From Aliiglaciecola lipolytica (GTDB taxonomy: Bacteria > Pseudomonadota > Gammaproteobacteria > Enterobacterales > Alteromonadaceae), in NCBI RefSeq assembly GCF_018860635.1, contig NZ_JAHKPT010000036.1, positions 110,038 to 174,037 on the forward strand: a stretch of DNA of 64,000 nt, in the 5' to 3' direction. How positions within the stretch are numbered: the first letter of the stretch is position 1; the number at the start of each line of letters is the position of its first letter. Made by a program: the position numbers and the translations under genes. Positions 34,132-44,588 of this stretch are shown here, in pieces. The notes beneath the pieces are model-generated. The model worked only from the letters and a program-made list of their open reading frames with translations. It was not told the origin of the DNA and searched no databases.

Positions 34132-34495
34132 TATCGGTTAGAAATTTAGAGCCATTTCAGATGCTTTAGTATCGTGCAAGAAAAGGCATAAACCAAAGCT
34201 ATAACGCTTAACCTAATTTAAAGACACATTTAGATAATTGGTTATTTTTATCCTGTTAAAAATATTTTCTTTCGCATTTAGACCTCGCTATTTAATATAA
34301 TAATACCTCTAACGAAGTCTCTAGTTAAATTGTAACCCTAAAAAACAGTTCAGATTTGATGCAATTGACTTTAAATAACAATTACCAGTAAAGGCAGATC
34401 ACTTTTTGTATTAATTGCAATACTCATAAACGGTCATATAAACGAAAAGCCACGTAAGCAGTGAAAACCCCTCTAATATAATCACTCCGCTATTC
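34132..34495. other. 364-bp convergent AT-rich gap
   Basis: It lies between the ligase-type gene and the convergent acyltransferase gene. I see no reading frame, clear hairpin or REP element. It divides the exopolysaccharide locus into its two transcription directions. Confidence 0.5.
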
Positions 34496-36430
34496 TTAAT
34501 TAGCTAAAGGCTGTAACCAATTAATTTCGTCAACTCTTCCACCATAAAATTCAGCCCCTTCAATAGTGTGGTGAGAATCATCATATGTGAACTTACTTAA
34601 GTTTTCGTCAATTGCGAAATACGTAGAGGTATCTTCAGAAACGATATAAGACATTCTATCTAAGATAATTAAGTCTTCAAATCGGTTCTTTCTCAGATTA
34701 TCAATCATATTGTTAATGTAAGTTTGTTGCTCCTGATCTTTTTTAACAATGTAGTTTTCATAATACTTTAGGTTAATATCATCTCGAAGTTTAGCAAAAT
34801 CCTCGATTCCATTAGCAAGTTCTTTCTGGATAATGAAGTCTGCTAGATTTCTATTTCCATAGTTTGGAGAAAGAATGAGTTGCTTAACGATAGCTACTTT
34901 TTTATTGTCTTCTATGCATCTTTGAATTAGGTTTTCTAAGGCGTTTATATCTTCCAAAGAAAGTCTAGATATAAACACAACAATATCTGAAGAACGATAG
35001 TTTTTAGATGTAAAAAAGCGATTGTCTAAGTTTCTTATTTGAGAACCGAACCTAGCAAAATCAAAATTCTCATTCGCAAAATTGCTAAAATTTAATACAT
35101 TGTAGAGGTCTTTTGAATGTGAATTGCCGACTAATAATAATTTTGGTTTGCTATCGGCAATATCGAACCATAAAGCTTCGTCACTAGCAGAATCCACAAG
35201 CGTATAATTTGGATCGTTAATTTTATTCTGTAAAATACTATAACTTTCTTTTTGTAACTCATAATTGTCAGGATTATAATTACCAACTTTATATTTAACG
35301 GCTCCTTGTCTCATTTCAAACCCATTGTTAACTTTAATTATCGCTCCTAATCCAATAAAGAAACTAATTCCTACAATAGATAGAACGAAAACTTTCCGAG
35401 TTGAAAAATATCCCTTTCTCCTAAATGGGTTTTCGATAAAGCGCCAACTGAAGTAGGCTAATGTGAATGTAGTTAGAATGATGATAATTTTGAAAAAATC
35501 GCTAATTTCTTCTAGAGATTTATACTTTGTAAACGCAATTAATGGCTGATGCCACAGGTATGCACTATAACTAACTAACCCAATACCAACAAAAACTTTA
35601 TTGGTTAGAATCTTTGTCGTTATTGAAGTTGATTTTGAAAAAGCCAATATTAAAGCGCTACCAAGTATAGGGACTAAAGTATACAAACTTGGGAATGGCG
35701 TTTTATTATCGAACGTAAATATAGAAATTAAAATTAATATTAAGCCTGTTAAACTCAATAAGTTATTTTGCAAATCTGATGTATTCAACTTGACGTGGGA
35801 AGGGAGGAAGACAATTGCAGCTCCCAGTAGTATTTCAAATAATCTAGTAGGCAACAAATAAAAGCCTGCACTAGTAGTAATGTTGTAAGCGGAATAATTA
35901 GCCAGATAAAGACTAATCAAAAACGTGATACATAAAGTCGGTACGATTAATTGTTTACAGTATTTATAGGCTATCATTAAAAATACTGGAAAAAATATAT
36001 AGTACTGCTCCTCGACAGCTAAGCTCCAAGTGTGTAAAAGGGGTTTAAATTCTGAGACTGTATCGAAGTATCCAGACTCCAACCAAAATAATACGTTTGA
36101 CGAAAATATGGAAACCGCAATTAGGCTTTCACCAAAATCCTTCATTTCTGTAGGAGTAAAAAGAAGCCATGAAAAAGGAAGACAAAATAACATTACAACG
36201 AATAATGCCGGTAATATTCTTCTCGCTCTCCTTTCATAAAAATTAATTAAACTAAATGAACCCTCAACTATTTCTTTATAAATTATAGTTGTAATTAAAT
36301 ATCCACTTATCACAAAGAAAATATCAACTCCAACATAGCCACCACTAAACAAGGTAAATCCAGCGTGAAAAAAGATAACAGGGATTACAGCTATCGCTCT
36401 TAAGCCGTCTACTTCAGGTCTATATTTCAA
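34496..36430 (-). CDS. OafA/YrhL-type membrane acyltransferase with SGNH domain
   Basis: 644 residues. The AT3 membrane domain comes first: YRPEVDGLRAIAVIPVIFFHAGF with the catalytic-region His, GGYVGVDIFFVISGYLIT, ERRARRILPALF, and HTWSLAVEEQYYIFFPVFL. About ten helices end near residue 365. The C-terminal SGNH-type hydrolase part contains LLLVGNSHSKDLYNVL (nucleophile Ser in the GNSH block) and, near the end, YDDSHHTIEGAEFYG with the Asp-x-x-His pair. Such proteins move acetyl groups from the cytoplasm and place them on exported polysaccharide. It probably O-acetylates the exopolysaccharide or lipopolysaccharide. Confidence 0.9.
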   Translation of the reverse strand: MKYRPEVDGLRAIAVIPVIFFHAGFTLFSGGYVGVDIFFVISGYLITTIIYKEIVEGSFSLINFYERRARRILPALFVVMLFCLPFSWLLFTPTEMKDFGESLIAVSIFSSNVLFWLESGYFDTVSEFKPLLHTWSLAVEEQYYIFFPVFLMIAYKYCKQLIVPTLCITFLISLYLANYSAYNITTSAGFYLLPTRLFEILLGAAIVFLPSHVKLNTSDLQNNLLSLTGLILILISIFTFDNKTPFPSLYTLVPILGSALILAFSKSTSITTKILTNKVFVGIGLVSYSAYLWHQPLIAFTKYKSLEEISDFFKIIIILTTFTLAYFSWRFIENPFRRKGYFSTRKVFVLSIVGISFFIGLGAIIKVNNGFEMRQGAVKYKVGNYNPDNYELQKESYSILQNKINDPNYTLVDSASDEALWFDIADSKPKLLLVGNSHSKDLYNVLNFSNFANENFDFARFGSQIRNLDNRFFTSKNYRSSDIVVFISRLSLEDINALENLIQRCIEDNKKVAIVKQLILSPNYGNRNLADFIIQKELANGIEDFAKLRDDINLKYYENYIVKKDQEQQTYINNMIDNLRKNRFEDLIILDRMSYIVSEDTSTYFAIDENLSKFTYDDSHHTIEGAEFYGGRVDEINWLQPLAN

Positions 36431-36532
36431 TGCAACTCTCCTTGTTAAGTATGCTAACTGTATGCATTCATCACTTTAACTTTTGCGGTGTTTACGTATT
36501 ACAACTCACTCATCGTTGGATTAAATTCCAAA

Positions 36533-36985
36533 CTACATAAAATACCACTTTGTATGCTTATGCACTTGTTCGCTATCTAATAACTCAGAGATGGGCATCC
36601 ATTGATAACTGCCATGTTGTTTATCTAACGGCAGGTTTTCTAATGGTTTGGTTAATTTCAATTGATAGGCAATGGCCACATAATGGGTTGTGAATTCATC
36701 ACCAAACACATTATCTTGATAAAAATGGTCATAAGGGCCGAGCAGAGTGGCTTGATCCATTGTGAATTCTTCGCCTAACTCTTCCTTGGTTAGGCGTTTA
36801 ACCGCATCAGCCAAAGATTCATCTTTTAAGATACGACCACCAGGCACAAACCAATACCCTTTGGCAGGGCGATTTAAACGCTGTCCCAACAAGGCTTCAT
36901 TGTTTTCATTGGTGATCACCAAATCAATGGAAACCAAAGGGGTGCTGGCAATCACAGTGCTAAACGTGGGTTTATCTAAAAACAT
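36533..36985 (-). CDS. gmm: GDP-mannose mannosyl hydrolase (Nudix)
   Basis: 150 residues. The Nudix core has the GDP-mannose-hydrolase variant: NRPAKGYWFVPGGRILKDESLADAVKRLTKEELGEEF, where the usual RExxEE is altered as in Gmm proteins. ALLGQRLNRPA and GPYDHFYQDNVFGDEFTTHYVAIAY are typical of the family. It hydrolyses GDP-mannose or GDP-fucose to GDP and sugar and so tunes sugar-nucleotide pools. The position beside fcl and gmd is the same as in colanic-acid clusters. Confidence 0.9.
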   Translation of the reverse strand: MFLDKPTFSTVIASTPLVSIDLVITNENNEALLGQRLNRPAKGYWFVPGGRILKDESLADAVKRLTKEELGEEFTMDQATLLGPYDHFYQDNVFGDEFTTHYVAIAYQLKLTKPLENLPLDKQHGSYQWMPISELLDSEQVHKHTKWYFM

Positions 36986-37010
36986 ATAGGCTTCTTATTT
37001 AATACTAAGC

Positions 37011-37970
37011 TTATTTTCTAAAGCTATCTTGGTTTGCCAAGAACCACTCATAAGTACTGGCTAACCCTTCTTTTAATGAAATGCTGTACTGCCAGCCTAA
37101 GTCCTTTAAGCGTGATACATTCATTAGTTTACGGGGAGCACCATCGGGCTTAGTGGCATCAAAGCTAATCTCACCTTCATAGCCTGTTACCTTAGCAACA
37201 GTTTCAACTAACTCACGTATAGTACAATCAACACCAGTTCCCACATTAATGTGGCTAAGCATAGGCTGGGTGTTCGCTTCATAAGTAGCACTGTCTAATT
37301 GCATCACGTAAATAGAGGCAGCGGCCATATCATCTACATGTAAGAACTCACGCATTGGCTTACCGCTTCCCCAAGCGACTACTTCAGGCTTTCCTTCTAA
37401 CTTGGCTTCATGGAAACGGCGAATAAGGGCTGGAATAACATGAGAGTTTTCAGGGTGGAAGTTATCGTTTTCACCGTACAGGTTGGTAGGCATGACTGAA
37501 CGGTAATTACGGCCATATTGGCGATTGTAAGACTCACACAGCTTAATACCGGCGATTTTCGCTATGGCATAAGGCTCGTTAGTGGGTTCAAGTGTACCAG
37601 TTAACAGCGCGTCTTCTGACATTGGCTGTTCAGCCAATTTAGGATAAATACATGAAGAGCCTAAAAACAATAAGTCTTGTACACCGGCTTCATGGGCACT
37701 GTTGATAATGTTGCATTGGATCATTAAGTTTTCATAAATGAATTCAGCAGGGTAAGTGTTGTTAGCAATGATCCCACCTACTTTAGCAGCCGCCAAATAT
37801 ACTTGTTCAATATTTTCTTTTGCGAAAAACTCGCTGACTTCGGCTTGGCTAGTGAGATCTAGCTCTTTGCGGGTTTTGGTGACAATTTCCACATCACCTT
37901 GTTTTGTCAGCTGACGAACGATGGCAGAACCCACCATGCCTCTGTGGCCTGCAACAAAAACTTTTTTCAT
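37011..37970 (-). CDS. fcl: GDP-L-fucose synthase
   Basis: 319 residues of the short-chain dehydrogenase family. [16 protein letters not shown] is the NADP-binding loop, [25 protein letters not shown] follows, [16 protein letters not shown] contains the catalytic Ser region, and [20 protein letters not shown] gives the Tyr-x3-Lys. This is the bifunctional epimerase-reductase that makes GDP-L-fucose from the product of Gmd. A 310-bp REP array separates it from gmd, which is unusual within a two-gene pathway. Confidence 0.95.
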   Translation of the reverse strand: MKKVFVAGHRGMVGSAIVRQLTKQGDVEIVTKTRKELDLTSQAEVSEFFAKENIEQVYLAAAKVGGIIANNTYPAEFIYENLMIQCNIINSAHEAGVQDLLFLGSSCIYPKLAEQPMSEDALLTGTLEPTNEPYAIAKIAGIKLCESYNRQYGRNYRSVMPTNLYGENDNFHPENSHVIPALIRRFHEAKLEGKPEVVAWGSGKPMREFLHVDDMAAASIYVMQLDSATYEANTQPMLSHINVGTGVDCTIRELVETVAKVTGYEGEISFDATKPDGAPRKLMNVSRLKDLGWQYSISLKEGLASTYEWFLANQDSFRK

Positions 37971-38002
37971 TTTATATACTCGTTAAAAAATAAATAAACA
38001 AT

Positions 38003-38276
38003 TCCATGGCCTAAAGGCCATGCTACAAATCTGTAGGCGGGAGATTTAGCCCCGCGCGTTATGGCAAACATTTCCACGGGCTGAAGCCCGTGCTACAAAC
38101 TTGTAGGCGGGTGCTTTAGCCCCGCGAGTTATAGCAAACAATTCCATGGCCTAAAGGCCATGCTACAAACTTGTAGGCGGGTGCTTTAGCCCCGCGCGTT
38201 ATAACAAACATTTCCATGGCCTAAAGGCCATGCTACAAACTTGTAGGCGGGTGCTTTAGCCCCGCGAGATACCTTT
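38003..38276. repeat. REP/BIME tandem array 5 with exact 70-bp period
   Basis: Z-type feet (TGTAGGCGGG) begin at 38032, 38102, 38172 and 38242, and y-type elements at about 38003, 38073, 38143 and 38213, an exact 70-bp repeat. The second y copy is CCACGGGCTGAAGCCCGTGC: both arms of the stem have changed together (ATGGCCT/AGGCCAT to ACGGGCT/AGCCCGT), so pairing is preserved. It fills the gap between fcl and gmd. Confidence 0.93.
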
Positions 38277-38279
38277 GAA

Positions 38280-39401
38280 TTACTCTCTGGATACCGCCAA
38301 CGAATAACCGTGTTCTTTCAACAAGGCATGTTGCTTGGCTTTGTCCAAATCATTGCGCACCATTTCTGCACACATTTCTTCTACTGTGATCTCAGGTACC
38401 CAGCCTAGTTTTTCTTTAGCTTTGGTTGGGTCGCCCAATAAGGTTTCAACCTCTGCAGGACGGAAGTAACGCGGATCAACTTTAACAATCACATCACCAA
38501 CACTTACGCCTGGGGCATCATCACCGCTAACAGCGGTTACAGTGGCAATTTCATCCACACCTTCGCCACTAAATTCTAGGCTAATACCCGCTTCTGCAGC
38601 AGACATACGCACAAATTCACGAACTGAAATTTGTTTACCGGTAGCGATAACAAAATCTTCAGGCTTATCTTGTTGCAACATCATCCATTGCATACGCACG
38701 TAGTCTTTTGCATGACCCCAGTCACGTAATGCATCCATATTTCCAAGGAACAAGCATTTTTCTAAGCCTTGGGCAATGTTAGCAACAGCGCGGGTAATTT
38801 TACGTGTTACGAAGGTTTCGCCACGGCGCGGAGACTCATGGTTAAACAAAATACCGTTACAAGCATAAATACCATAAGATTCACGGTAGTTTACCGCAAT
38901 CCAGTAAGCGTACATTTTTGCCACGGCATAAGGTGAACGTGGGTGAAATGGTGTGGTTTCTTTTTGTGGAATTTCTTGTACTTCACCGTAAAGCTCTGAA
39001 GTAGAAGCTTGGTAAAATTTGGTTTTCTTTTCCAACCCTAAGAAACGAATGGCTTCTAACAAACGTAGTGTACCTAAAGCATCTACATCCGCAGTGTATT
39101 CAGGGGCTTCAAATGAAACTGCAACGTGAGACTGCGCACCTAAGTTGTAGACTTCATCAGGCTGCACTTCACGCATTATGCGGATTAAGTTAGACGAGTC
39201 AGACAAGTCGCCGTAATGTAACTTAAAATTAGCATTTTCAACATGGGGATCTTCATAAATGTGATCAACACGCTGAGTGTTAAACAATGAAGCACGACGT
39301 TTAATACCGTGAACTTCATAACCTTTTTCTAGTAAAAACTCAGCCAGGTAAGAACCGTCTTGACCTGTAACCCCAGTTACTAATGCGACTTTTTTTGTCA
39401 T
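38280..39401 (-). CDS. gmd: GDP-mannose 4,6-dehydratase
   Basis: 373 residues. [25 protein letters not shown] is the NADP loop; [38 protein letters not shown] holds the Ser/Thr, Glu and Tyr-x3-Lys of the active site; [16 protein letters not shown] is a Gmd hallmark. It converts GDP-mannose to GDP-4-keto-6-deoxymannose, feeding Fcl. An insertion ([25 protein letters not shown], around residues 280-305) before the final [17 protein letters not shown] block is also seen in other marine Gmd proteins, as far as I recall. GDP-fucose is therefore available to the locus. Confidence 0.95.
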   Translation of the reverse strand: MTKKVALVTGVTGQDGSYLAEFLLEKGYEVHGIKRRASLFNTQRVDHIYEDPHVENANFKLHYGDLSDSSNLIRIMREVQPDEVYNLGAQSHVAVSFEAPEYTADVDALGTLRLLEAIRFLGLEKKTKFYQASTSELYGEVQEIPQKETTPFHPRSPYAVAKMYAYWIAVNYRESYGIYACNGILFNHESPRRGETFVTRKITRAVANIAQGLEKCLFLGNMDALRDWGHAKDYVRMQWMMLQQDKPEDFVIATGKQISVREFVRMSAAEAGISLEFSGEGVDEIATVTAVSGDDAPGVSVGDVIVKVDPRYFRPAEVETLLGDPTKAKEKLGWVPEITVEEMCAEMVRNDLDKAKQHALLKEHGYSLAVSRE

Positions 39402-39419
39402 TTTATTTTCCTTGCAAAC

Positions 39420-40178
39420 TTAACTAAATTTCCTGCCCAACAACCACTGCTGACAAAAATAATATATAAACCTAGGATTTTGTTTTAAATACCTATGACC
39501 CAATCTCTTAGGCTCACTACACAATCTAAACAGCCATTCTAACCCGATTTTTTGCATCCATCTAGGCGCATGCCTCTTTGCTCCTGCGATAAAGTCAAAA
39601 GCGGCTCCAACACCTAGCATTACGCAATTTAATTTATCTTTATGCTCTGCCATCCAAATTTCTTGTTTGGGGCACCCTATGCCTACGAACAGCACACCCA
39701 CTTTGGCATCGTTTATCTGTTGTACAACGCCTTTATCTTCATCCCTAGACAATGGTCTAAACGGAGGAGAAAAACTAAAGGTTATTTTAATGTCCGGATA
39801 TTGTTTAGATAAGTTTTGAATTACTTTTTGTAATAACGCATCTGAACTTCCGCCATAGAAACCGATATTGATTCCAGATTGGCCAGATGCTTTACAAAGT
39901 GTATTCATGATATCTTGACCACGAACTTGCTCAGCAGTTTTATGACCTAATAGTTTTTGTGCCCAATAAATGGGGCGCCCATCAGGGATCACAAGATCTG
40001 CATTGTTAACAATTTCCCCGAATTGAGGCGAGTCAAACACCTCCATACACATATGCACATTCGAAACACACATGTAAGAACCTTTACCTTTTAATGCAAG
40101 TTCACAAACTGAGTTTAGTGTTCTTTGTTTTTCAGTTATATTAACCTTCATTTTGATAACGTCTGTTCTCGTTTCCAT
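39420..40178 (-). CDS. WecG/TagA/CpsF family glycosyltransferase (GT26)
   Basis: 252 residues from ATG 40178, preferred because CAAGGGAAAC lies upstream; the frame stays open to a GTG at 40262. GT26 motifs: YMCVSNVHMCMEVFDSP, NADLVIPDGRPIYWAQKLLG, GFYGGSSDALLQKVI, VGIGCPKQEIWMAEH and GVGAAFDFIAGAKRHAPRWM, then GLEWLFRLCSEPKRLGHRYL. These enzymes add a sugar, commonly ManNAcA or a related residue, to an undecaprenyl-linked acceptor on the inner face of the membrane. Its donor here is unknown. It is separated from the other transferases by 330 bp of AT-rich sequence without visible features. Confidence 0.88.
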   Translation of the reverse strand: METRTDVIKMKVNITEKQRTLNSVCELALKGKGSYMCVSNVHMCMEVFDSPQFGEIVNNADLVIPDGRPIYWAQKLLGHKTAEQVRGQDIMNTLCKASGQSGINIGFYGGSSDALLQKVIQNLSKQYPDIKITFSFSPPFRPLSRDEDKGVVQQINDAKVGVLFVGIGCPKQEIWMAEHKDKLNCVMLGVGAAFDFIAGAKRHAPRWMQKIGLEWLFRLCSEPKRLGHRYLKQNPRFIYYFCQQWLLGRKFS

Positions 40179-40508
40179 TTTACAGTTTCCCTTGTCGAGC
40201 GTTTTTTCGTTATCAAGTAAATAAATTGGAAATTTAATGTACTTAGGTATCAATTTACTCACGCACCATTACTGTGCAACAAAATAACTTGCAAATTCAA
40301 ATCCATATGATTTTGCTTAGCAATCATGCTAGCAAGCACGCATTAAATCTGTATTCAGCAGCATTTTCGGTTAGATTCATTTCTGCATTCAATATATTGA
40401 AGCAAAATATACACCACTATAATCAGGAGACGCCAATATAAATTTCTTGGATTAATAGCTTAGCTTTAAATTTCACTTTGATAATAAAGTAAGTACGTGG
40501 CGATATTG

Positions 40509-41696
40509 TTACAGAGACGATTGCTTGGAATAACAACCCAAACTTATGGCTTTACTGTATATATCCAATAGCTTTAACACGTTAATTTCACTGGTATATT
40601 TCGCCAAATATTCTTGTCTTGCATTATACCCCATGGAGCGTGTCGCTGCAGGGTTGTTTAATAGATATTCTACTTTTTCTATTAGGTCACCTTTATTTCC
40701 TGATTCAAAATGCAGGCCCGTTTTATTAACCTTGATAATTTCAGCCATACTTCCCAAATTTGAAACCAATGCAGGAGTTCCTGTAGAAAAAGCCTCAACT
40801 AACACCATCGGGAAACCTTCATACCAGGTAGATGGCATAATTATAAAGTCTGCATCTTTCATTAAATCAATCACTTCATTTTTATTTTTTAGACCAAGAT
40901 AATTTACATATTTATGATCACAATTCTCAACACTATTTTTTAACGGACCATCTCCTACTATCTTTAGTGGGTATTGAATGTTGGACCACGATTTTAGTAA
41001 GAGATCTAACCCTTTTTCTTCACTTAGCCTTCCTACATATAAAACATATCCACCTTTTTTTTCAATATTGTTTAGATTGTTAAAAGCATCTACACTAAAG
41101 TTAGGTTTGACTGTTATTTTTTCTTCCGGCCATCCAGCTTCTATATACTTGTTTTTTGCAAATTCTGTTAATGCGATGTAGTGATCGACTTTATTTAACC
41201 AAGTTCCTTTTCTTTTATGAAATTCAACCATTAGTGACAACACGAAGCTACCAACAATTGAATTGCGATAAACTTTTTTAGGAATAGTCCAAAATGAGTT
41301 TGATTTAATACTTGTTTCTCTAATTTTACCTTCGTGCATAAGTAAGGCTGTTGGACAAACTGCCCTATAATTATGAAGAGTATGGACTACGGGAACTTTT
41401 AATTTTGTACATGCATAAAAAATAGATGGTGAAATAATAGGGAAGTAATTATGGACATGAACAATATCGGGCTTTTCTAGTTTTATTTTTTCTTGAATTT
41501 TTTTATATTCAGAAAAAGAAAAAACCACATTAAGAAAGGTAAATATTTTTCCTAACGTAGATTTTATCCGTTCATTGTCAACAGTATATTCAACTACGGT
41601 AATCCCATTACTTTGAATTAACTCTATTTCATTTCGCATAACCGTATCTTCACCACCAGCGACCTGATAAAAGTTATGGACAATTAATACTTTCAT
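40509..41696 (-). CDS. Glycosyltransferase family 4 (GT-B)
   Basis: 395 residues. VHNYFPIISPSIFYACTKLKVPVVHTLHNYR in the N-terminal Rossmann half and GGYVLYVGRLSEEKGLDLLLKSW, WYEGFPMVLVEAFSTGTPALVSNLGSM (E-x7-E) in the C-terminal half mark a retaining GT4 transferase. Its start MKVLIVHNFYQVAGGEDTVMRNEI with the Gly-Gly-Glu loop is typical. It would add a hexose or 6-deoxyhexose during repeat-unit assembly. The exact donor is not readable. Confidence 0.88.
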   Translation of the reverse strand: MKVLIVHNFYQVAGGEDTVMRNEIELIQSNGITVVEYTVDNERIKSTLGKIFTFLNVVFSFSEYKKIQEKIKLEKPDIVHVHNYFPIISPSIFYACTKLKVPVVHTLHNYRAVCPTALLMHEGKIRETSIKSNSFWTIPKKVYRNSIVGSFVLSLMVEFHKRKGTWLNKVDHYIALTEFAKNKYIEAGWPEEKITVKPNFSVDAFNNLNNIEKKGGYVLYVGRLSEEKGLDLLLKSWSNIQYPLKIVGDGPLKNSVENCDHKYVNYLGLKNKNEVIDLMKDADFIIMPSTWYEGFPMVLVEAFSTGTPALVSNLGSMAEIIKVNKTGLHFESGNKGDLIEKVEYLLNNPAATRSMGYNARQEYLAKYTSEINVLKLLDIYSKAISLGCYSKQSSL

Positions 41697-41750
41697 TTAA
41701 AGCGTCCTTATCATCATAATGGATTATGTCCTTGAAAATTTTATCAATTT

Positions 41751-42902
41751 TTAAATGTTATTGTATAACTCATTATATTGTTTCACTGTCTTCTTCAAAC
41801 TAAAATTACTTTCTATGAAATTTAGGGATGACTCTACTAGTAAAGTATGATTGTGTTTTTTACCAACTATTTGATTGATAATTCCCCCTATGGATTCAGC
41901 ACTTCCATTTTCACTTATTAGTGGCCAACCTTTTGGTAGTGCTTCATATAACCCCGGAGCATTAGTACCTATAACCGGTAATTTGGATGACAATGCCTCA
42001 AGACAAACTAACGGTAACCCTTCGTACCTTGACGGCATCAACAAAAAATCAAAACAACCGTAAAGTAACTCTAATTCAGATGTAGGTGGGTAGAGAGTAA
42101 TTGGTAAATCCGAATTATAATCTTTTGAAAGAAGACTCACTTGTTCACCAGTACCAAAAACATGCAAATGCAGTTGATTTAGGTAAGATGGCTGCAATAA
42201 ATGAAAAGCGTCAAATATTAAATCAAACCCTTTCTGTTCGGTTAAACGCCCCACAAATAGTAAATTAACTTTGTTTGGGTTTAAATTTACATGGTGCTTT
42301 TTTAGTGCTTTTAGATCACAGTATCCAGTATATTTTTCTAGATCTACCCCATTACTGATAAAGTAAGAATTAACCGTTTGGGGAATACCACTTTGGATTC
42401 TCAATTGTTTATAAGCATTTTTAGCCGCAATTGAAATAAAAACAACGTGATCGTTTTTGAATGCTTTCTCAACAAATTTGCCCAACTTGGGGCGCGAAGG
42501 CCAAAGCTTTGTATTGTGAATGGTACGCACTATTTTGGGAGGCTGTATAGAAAAAACAGAAAGCATACGTAAAACTGAAGCTAAAACAAAATCAGGCAGA
42601 TCTGTATGTGAATGTACAACATCTGGTTTGAGTTTCAAAATAAAAACAAATATTTGAAAAATAGATAGAATCATTCCAATATATTTGATGATACGATGGT
42701 CTTTGTTTAAACCAAATTCTTTCCATTTTATTTTATGTTTCAATAGATCTTTCTTTAACTCTTTTGAAAAATCTGATTGATCTTTGAATATGGAAATTAA
42801 GAATACTTCAAAATTTGCAGTTTCCATATTTTTTGAAATATCTATTGCGACCTTTTCGGCTCCACCAAGTTGTAGCGCTGTGATTAAATGTACAATTTTC
42901 AT
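41751..42902 (-). CDS. Glycosyltransferase family 4 (GT-B)
   Basis: 383 residues. MKIVHLITALQLGGAEKVAIDISKNM is the standard GT4 start with its GGAE loop; VNLLFVGRLTEQKGFDLIFDAF and RYEGLPLVCLEALSSKLPVIGTNAPGL carry the donor-binding E-x7-E. Its start codon overlaps the stop of the upstream transferase at 42902. Repeat-unit assembly is the likely role; donor and linkage are unknown. Confidence 0.88.
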   Translation of the reverse strand: MKIVHLITALQLGGAEKVAIDISKNMETANFEVFLISIFKDQSDFSKELKKDLLKHKIKWKEFGLNKDHRIIKYIGMILSIFQIFVFILKLKPDVVHSHTDLPDFVLASVLRMLSVFSIQPPKIVRTIHNTKLWPSRPKLGKFVEKAFKNDHVVFISIAAKNAYKQLRIQSGIPQTVNSYFISNGVDLEKYTGYCDLKALKKHHVNLNPNKVNLLFVGRLTEQKGFDLIFDAFHLLQPSYLNQLHLHVFGTGEQVSLLSKDYNSDLPITLYPPTSELELLYGCFDFLLMPSRYEGLPLVCLEALSSKLPVIGTNAPGLYEALPKGWPLISENGSAESIGGIINQIVGKKHNHTLLVESSLNFIESNFSLKKTVKQYNELYNNI

Positions 42903-43996
42903 CAGTTGATTTTCTCGAATATTTCGAAAAACTCTTTCGCTCTATTTTCTAGAGTTAACTTATTGATGCTTTCTTTCGAGTTGGCGGACAATTCATCTAA
43001 ATTACTCATGGCTCTTTTAATAGGCTCATCTAAAGGAAAGTAAGGATCAACGACATACCCATTGTAACCATCCACAATTAATGTCGAGGCACCTGTATTC
43101 TTTGAGCATATCACAGGTAAACCACTCGCCAACGCTTCAGAAACAACAAAACCAAATTGTTCATATAAAGATGGTAAAACAAAAATATCTGATACCTTAA
43201 AATACTTCTTGAGCTCTTTCCCTTCCTTCCGATCTAGAATTTTAACTTTATCGCTTAAATTATATTTAGAGACCAGTGCGACATAGTCGTCACATTTCTC
43301 ACCACTGCCAATCAAAATAAAGAGACATTTTTCAATATCTAACATTGAATTAATTACCAGCTCCCAATTCTTTTTCTCAATGAAATTCCCGACTCCCAAT
43401 ATTATTGTTTTATCTTGAGGCAAACTTAATTTATTTCTCAATTCTTGTTTTGTAGGAAGAGCATTTAAACCAGCACGCCAATCGTCTACATCAATAGTTT
43501 GAGTCGACAAAAAAATATTGGAATCGCTAGCAAGTGATTTCAAATATTCAGTAGTTAAGTTAGTGGCAGAAATAAAACAATTCGTATTTGAACACACTAG
43601 TCGTCTATACATATTACGAATCAAACTATTGTTCTTTTCTGTTTGGGCTACAGCATTAGTTAAAATAACTAATTTAAATTTAAAAAATACTTTGTAAATA
43701 GAATAGAAAAAAGAAGGCATCCAGAATGCAATGCTTAATACAATATCTGGATTTTGCTTTTTCAATTCTTGTATAGAAAGTGAATAAATTTGATTCTTTA
43801 ATGAATCGGAACCCTGCCCATTTACTTTAAGTTCAAAATTTTTCACTAATCCTTTAAGGTTTCTTGAAGTCCAATTAGGATGATCACTTGGGAAATCACC
43901 AAATTGCAGAATAGTCAAATCTACAAGTTTCCCTAATTCATTATAAAACTCATAATTGACAGGGTACATTGGTGGGTGTAAGACTAAAACTTTCAC
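42902..43996 (-). CDS. Glycosyltransferase family 4-like
   Basis: 364 residues. MKVLVLHPPMYPVNYEFYNELGK opens the N-terminal domain; TIILGVGNFIEKKNWELVINSM and YEQFGFVVSEALASGLPVICSKNTGAS form the C-terminal GT1/GT4 donor site. One base is shared with the next gene. It is part of the same polycistronic run of transferases. The donor is unknown. Confidence 0.86.
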   Translation of the reverse strand: MKVLVLHPPMYPVNYEFYNELGKLVDLTILQFGDFPSDHPNWTSRNLKGLVKNFELKVNGQGSDSLKNQIYSLSIQELKKQNPDIVLSIAFWMPSFFYSIYKVFFKFKLVILTNAVAQTEKNNSLIRNMYRRLVCSNTNCFISATNLTTEYLKSLASDSNIFLSTQTIDVDDWRAGLNALPTKQELRNKLSLPQDKTIILGVGNFIEKKNWELVINSMLDIEKCLFILIGSGEKCDDYVALVSKYNLSDKVKILDRKEGKELKKYFKVSDIFVLPSLYEQFGFVVSEALASGLPVICSKNTGASTLIVDGYNGYVVDPYFPLDEPIKRAMSNLDELSANSKESINKLTLENRAKEFFEIFEKIN

Positions 43997-44071
43997 AGAA
44001 GCTTTCCTATTAATTCACTATAATATTTAGTGAGTATTATCACTCGTCAAGACATTTTGTATTGGACACAA

Positions 44072-44548
44072 CTATTCAATAACACCAACTTTGCTAGCTG
44101 GATTCCCAGCAATTATGGAGTTATCGGGAAAAGAACTAACAACAACTGCTCCAGCTCCTACTATAGAGTTGTTGCCAATAAAGATATCCCCAATTAATAT
44201 GGCGTTAGGATAAATGACTACATCATTTCCAATTTTTGGAGCTCCTTGCTTTTTACCAAATTGTTTAGAGCCAACTGTAACATTCTGATAAACAGTTACA
44301 TTATTTCCTATTTCAGCCCTTGTATTTATAATTACTCCATGGGGGTGGATTAACCTAATTTTCTGTTGATAGCAATTTGAGGGGAGTTCAATACCTTTAA
44401 AAAACTTAAAAAACATACTTAATATTCGTAATATTTTGTATTTGTATGAAAGGAGAATAAGCAAGTTAAGCTTCCCTAATTGCTCACTTTTTATATGTAA
44501 ATCTGATGATTTAACAACTAAGTATTTATTTGACATCCCCACCTCCAT
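44072..44548 (-). CDS. Serine-acetyltransferase-like hexapeptide acyltransferase
   Basis: 158 residues. The C-terminal two thirds are left-handed beta-helix hexapeptide repeats (IHPHGVIINTRAEIGNNVTVYQNVTVGSK; IGNDVVIYPNAILIGDIFIGNNSIVGAGAVVVSSFPDNSIIAGNPASKVG) of CysE type. The N-terminal cysteine-synthase-interacting domain of true CysE is missing, so acetylation of a sugar is more likely than of serine. Met5 is an alternative start. It lies between transferase genes of the exopolysaccharide block. Confidence 0.85.
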   Translation of the reverse strand: MEVGMSNKYLVVKSSDLHIKSEQLGKLNLLILLSYKYKILRILSMFFKFFKGIELPSNCYQQKIRLIHPHGVIINTRAEIGNNVTVYQNVTVGSKQFGKKQGAPKIGNDVVIYPNAILIGDIFIGNNSIVGAGAVVVSSFPDNSIIAGNPASKVGVIE

Positions 44549-44588
44549 TTGATTTTTAAAATTTCACTATCAAAAACTAGCGCTGAAC

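Noticed and set aside
38003..38276. A CRISPR array
   Set aside because: The 70-bp period is regular, but the spacers are also conserved, both repeats are palindromes with GTAG feet, and no cas gene is near. It is a BIME array.
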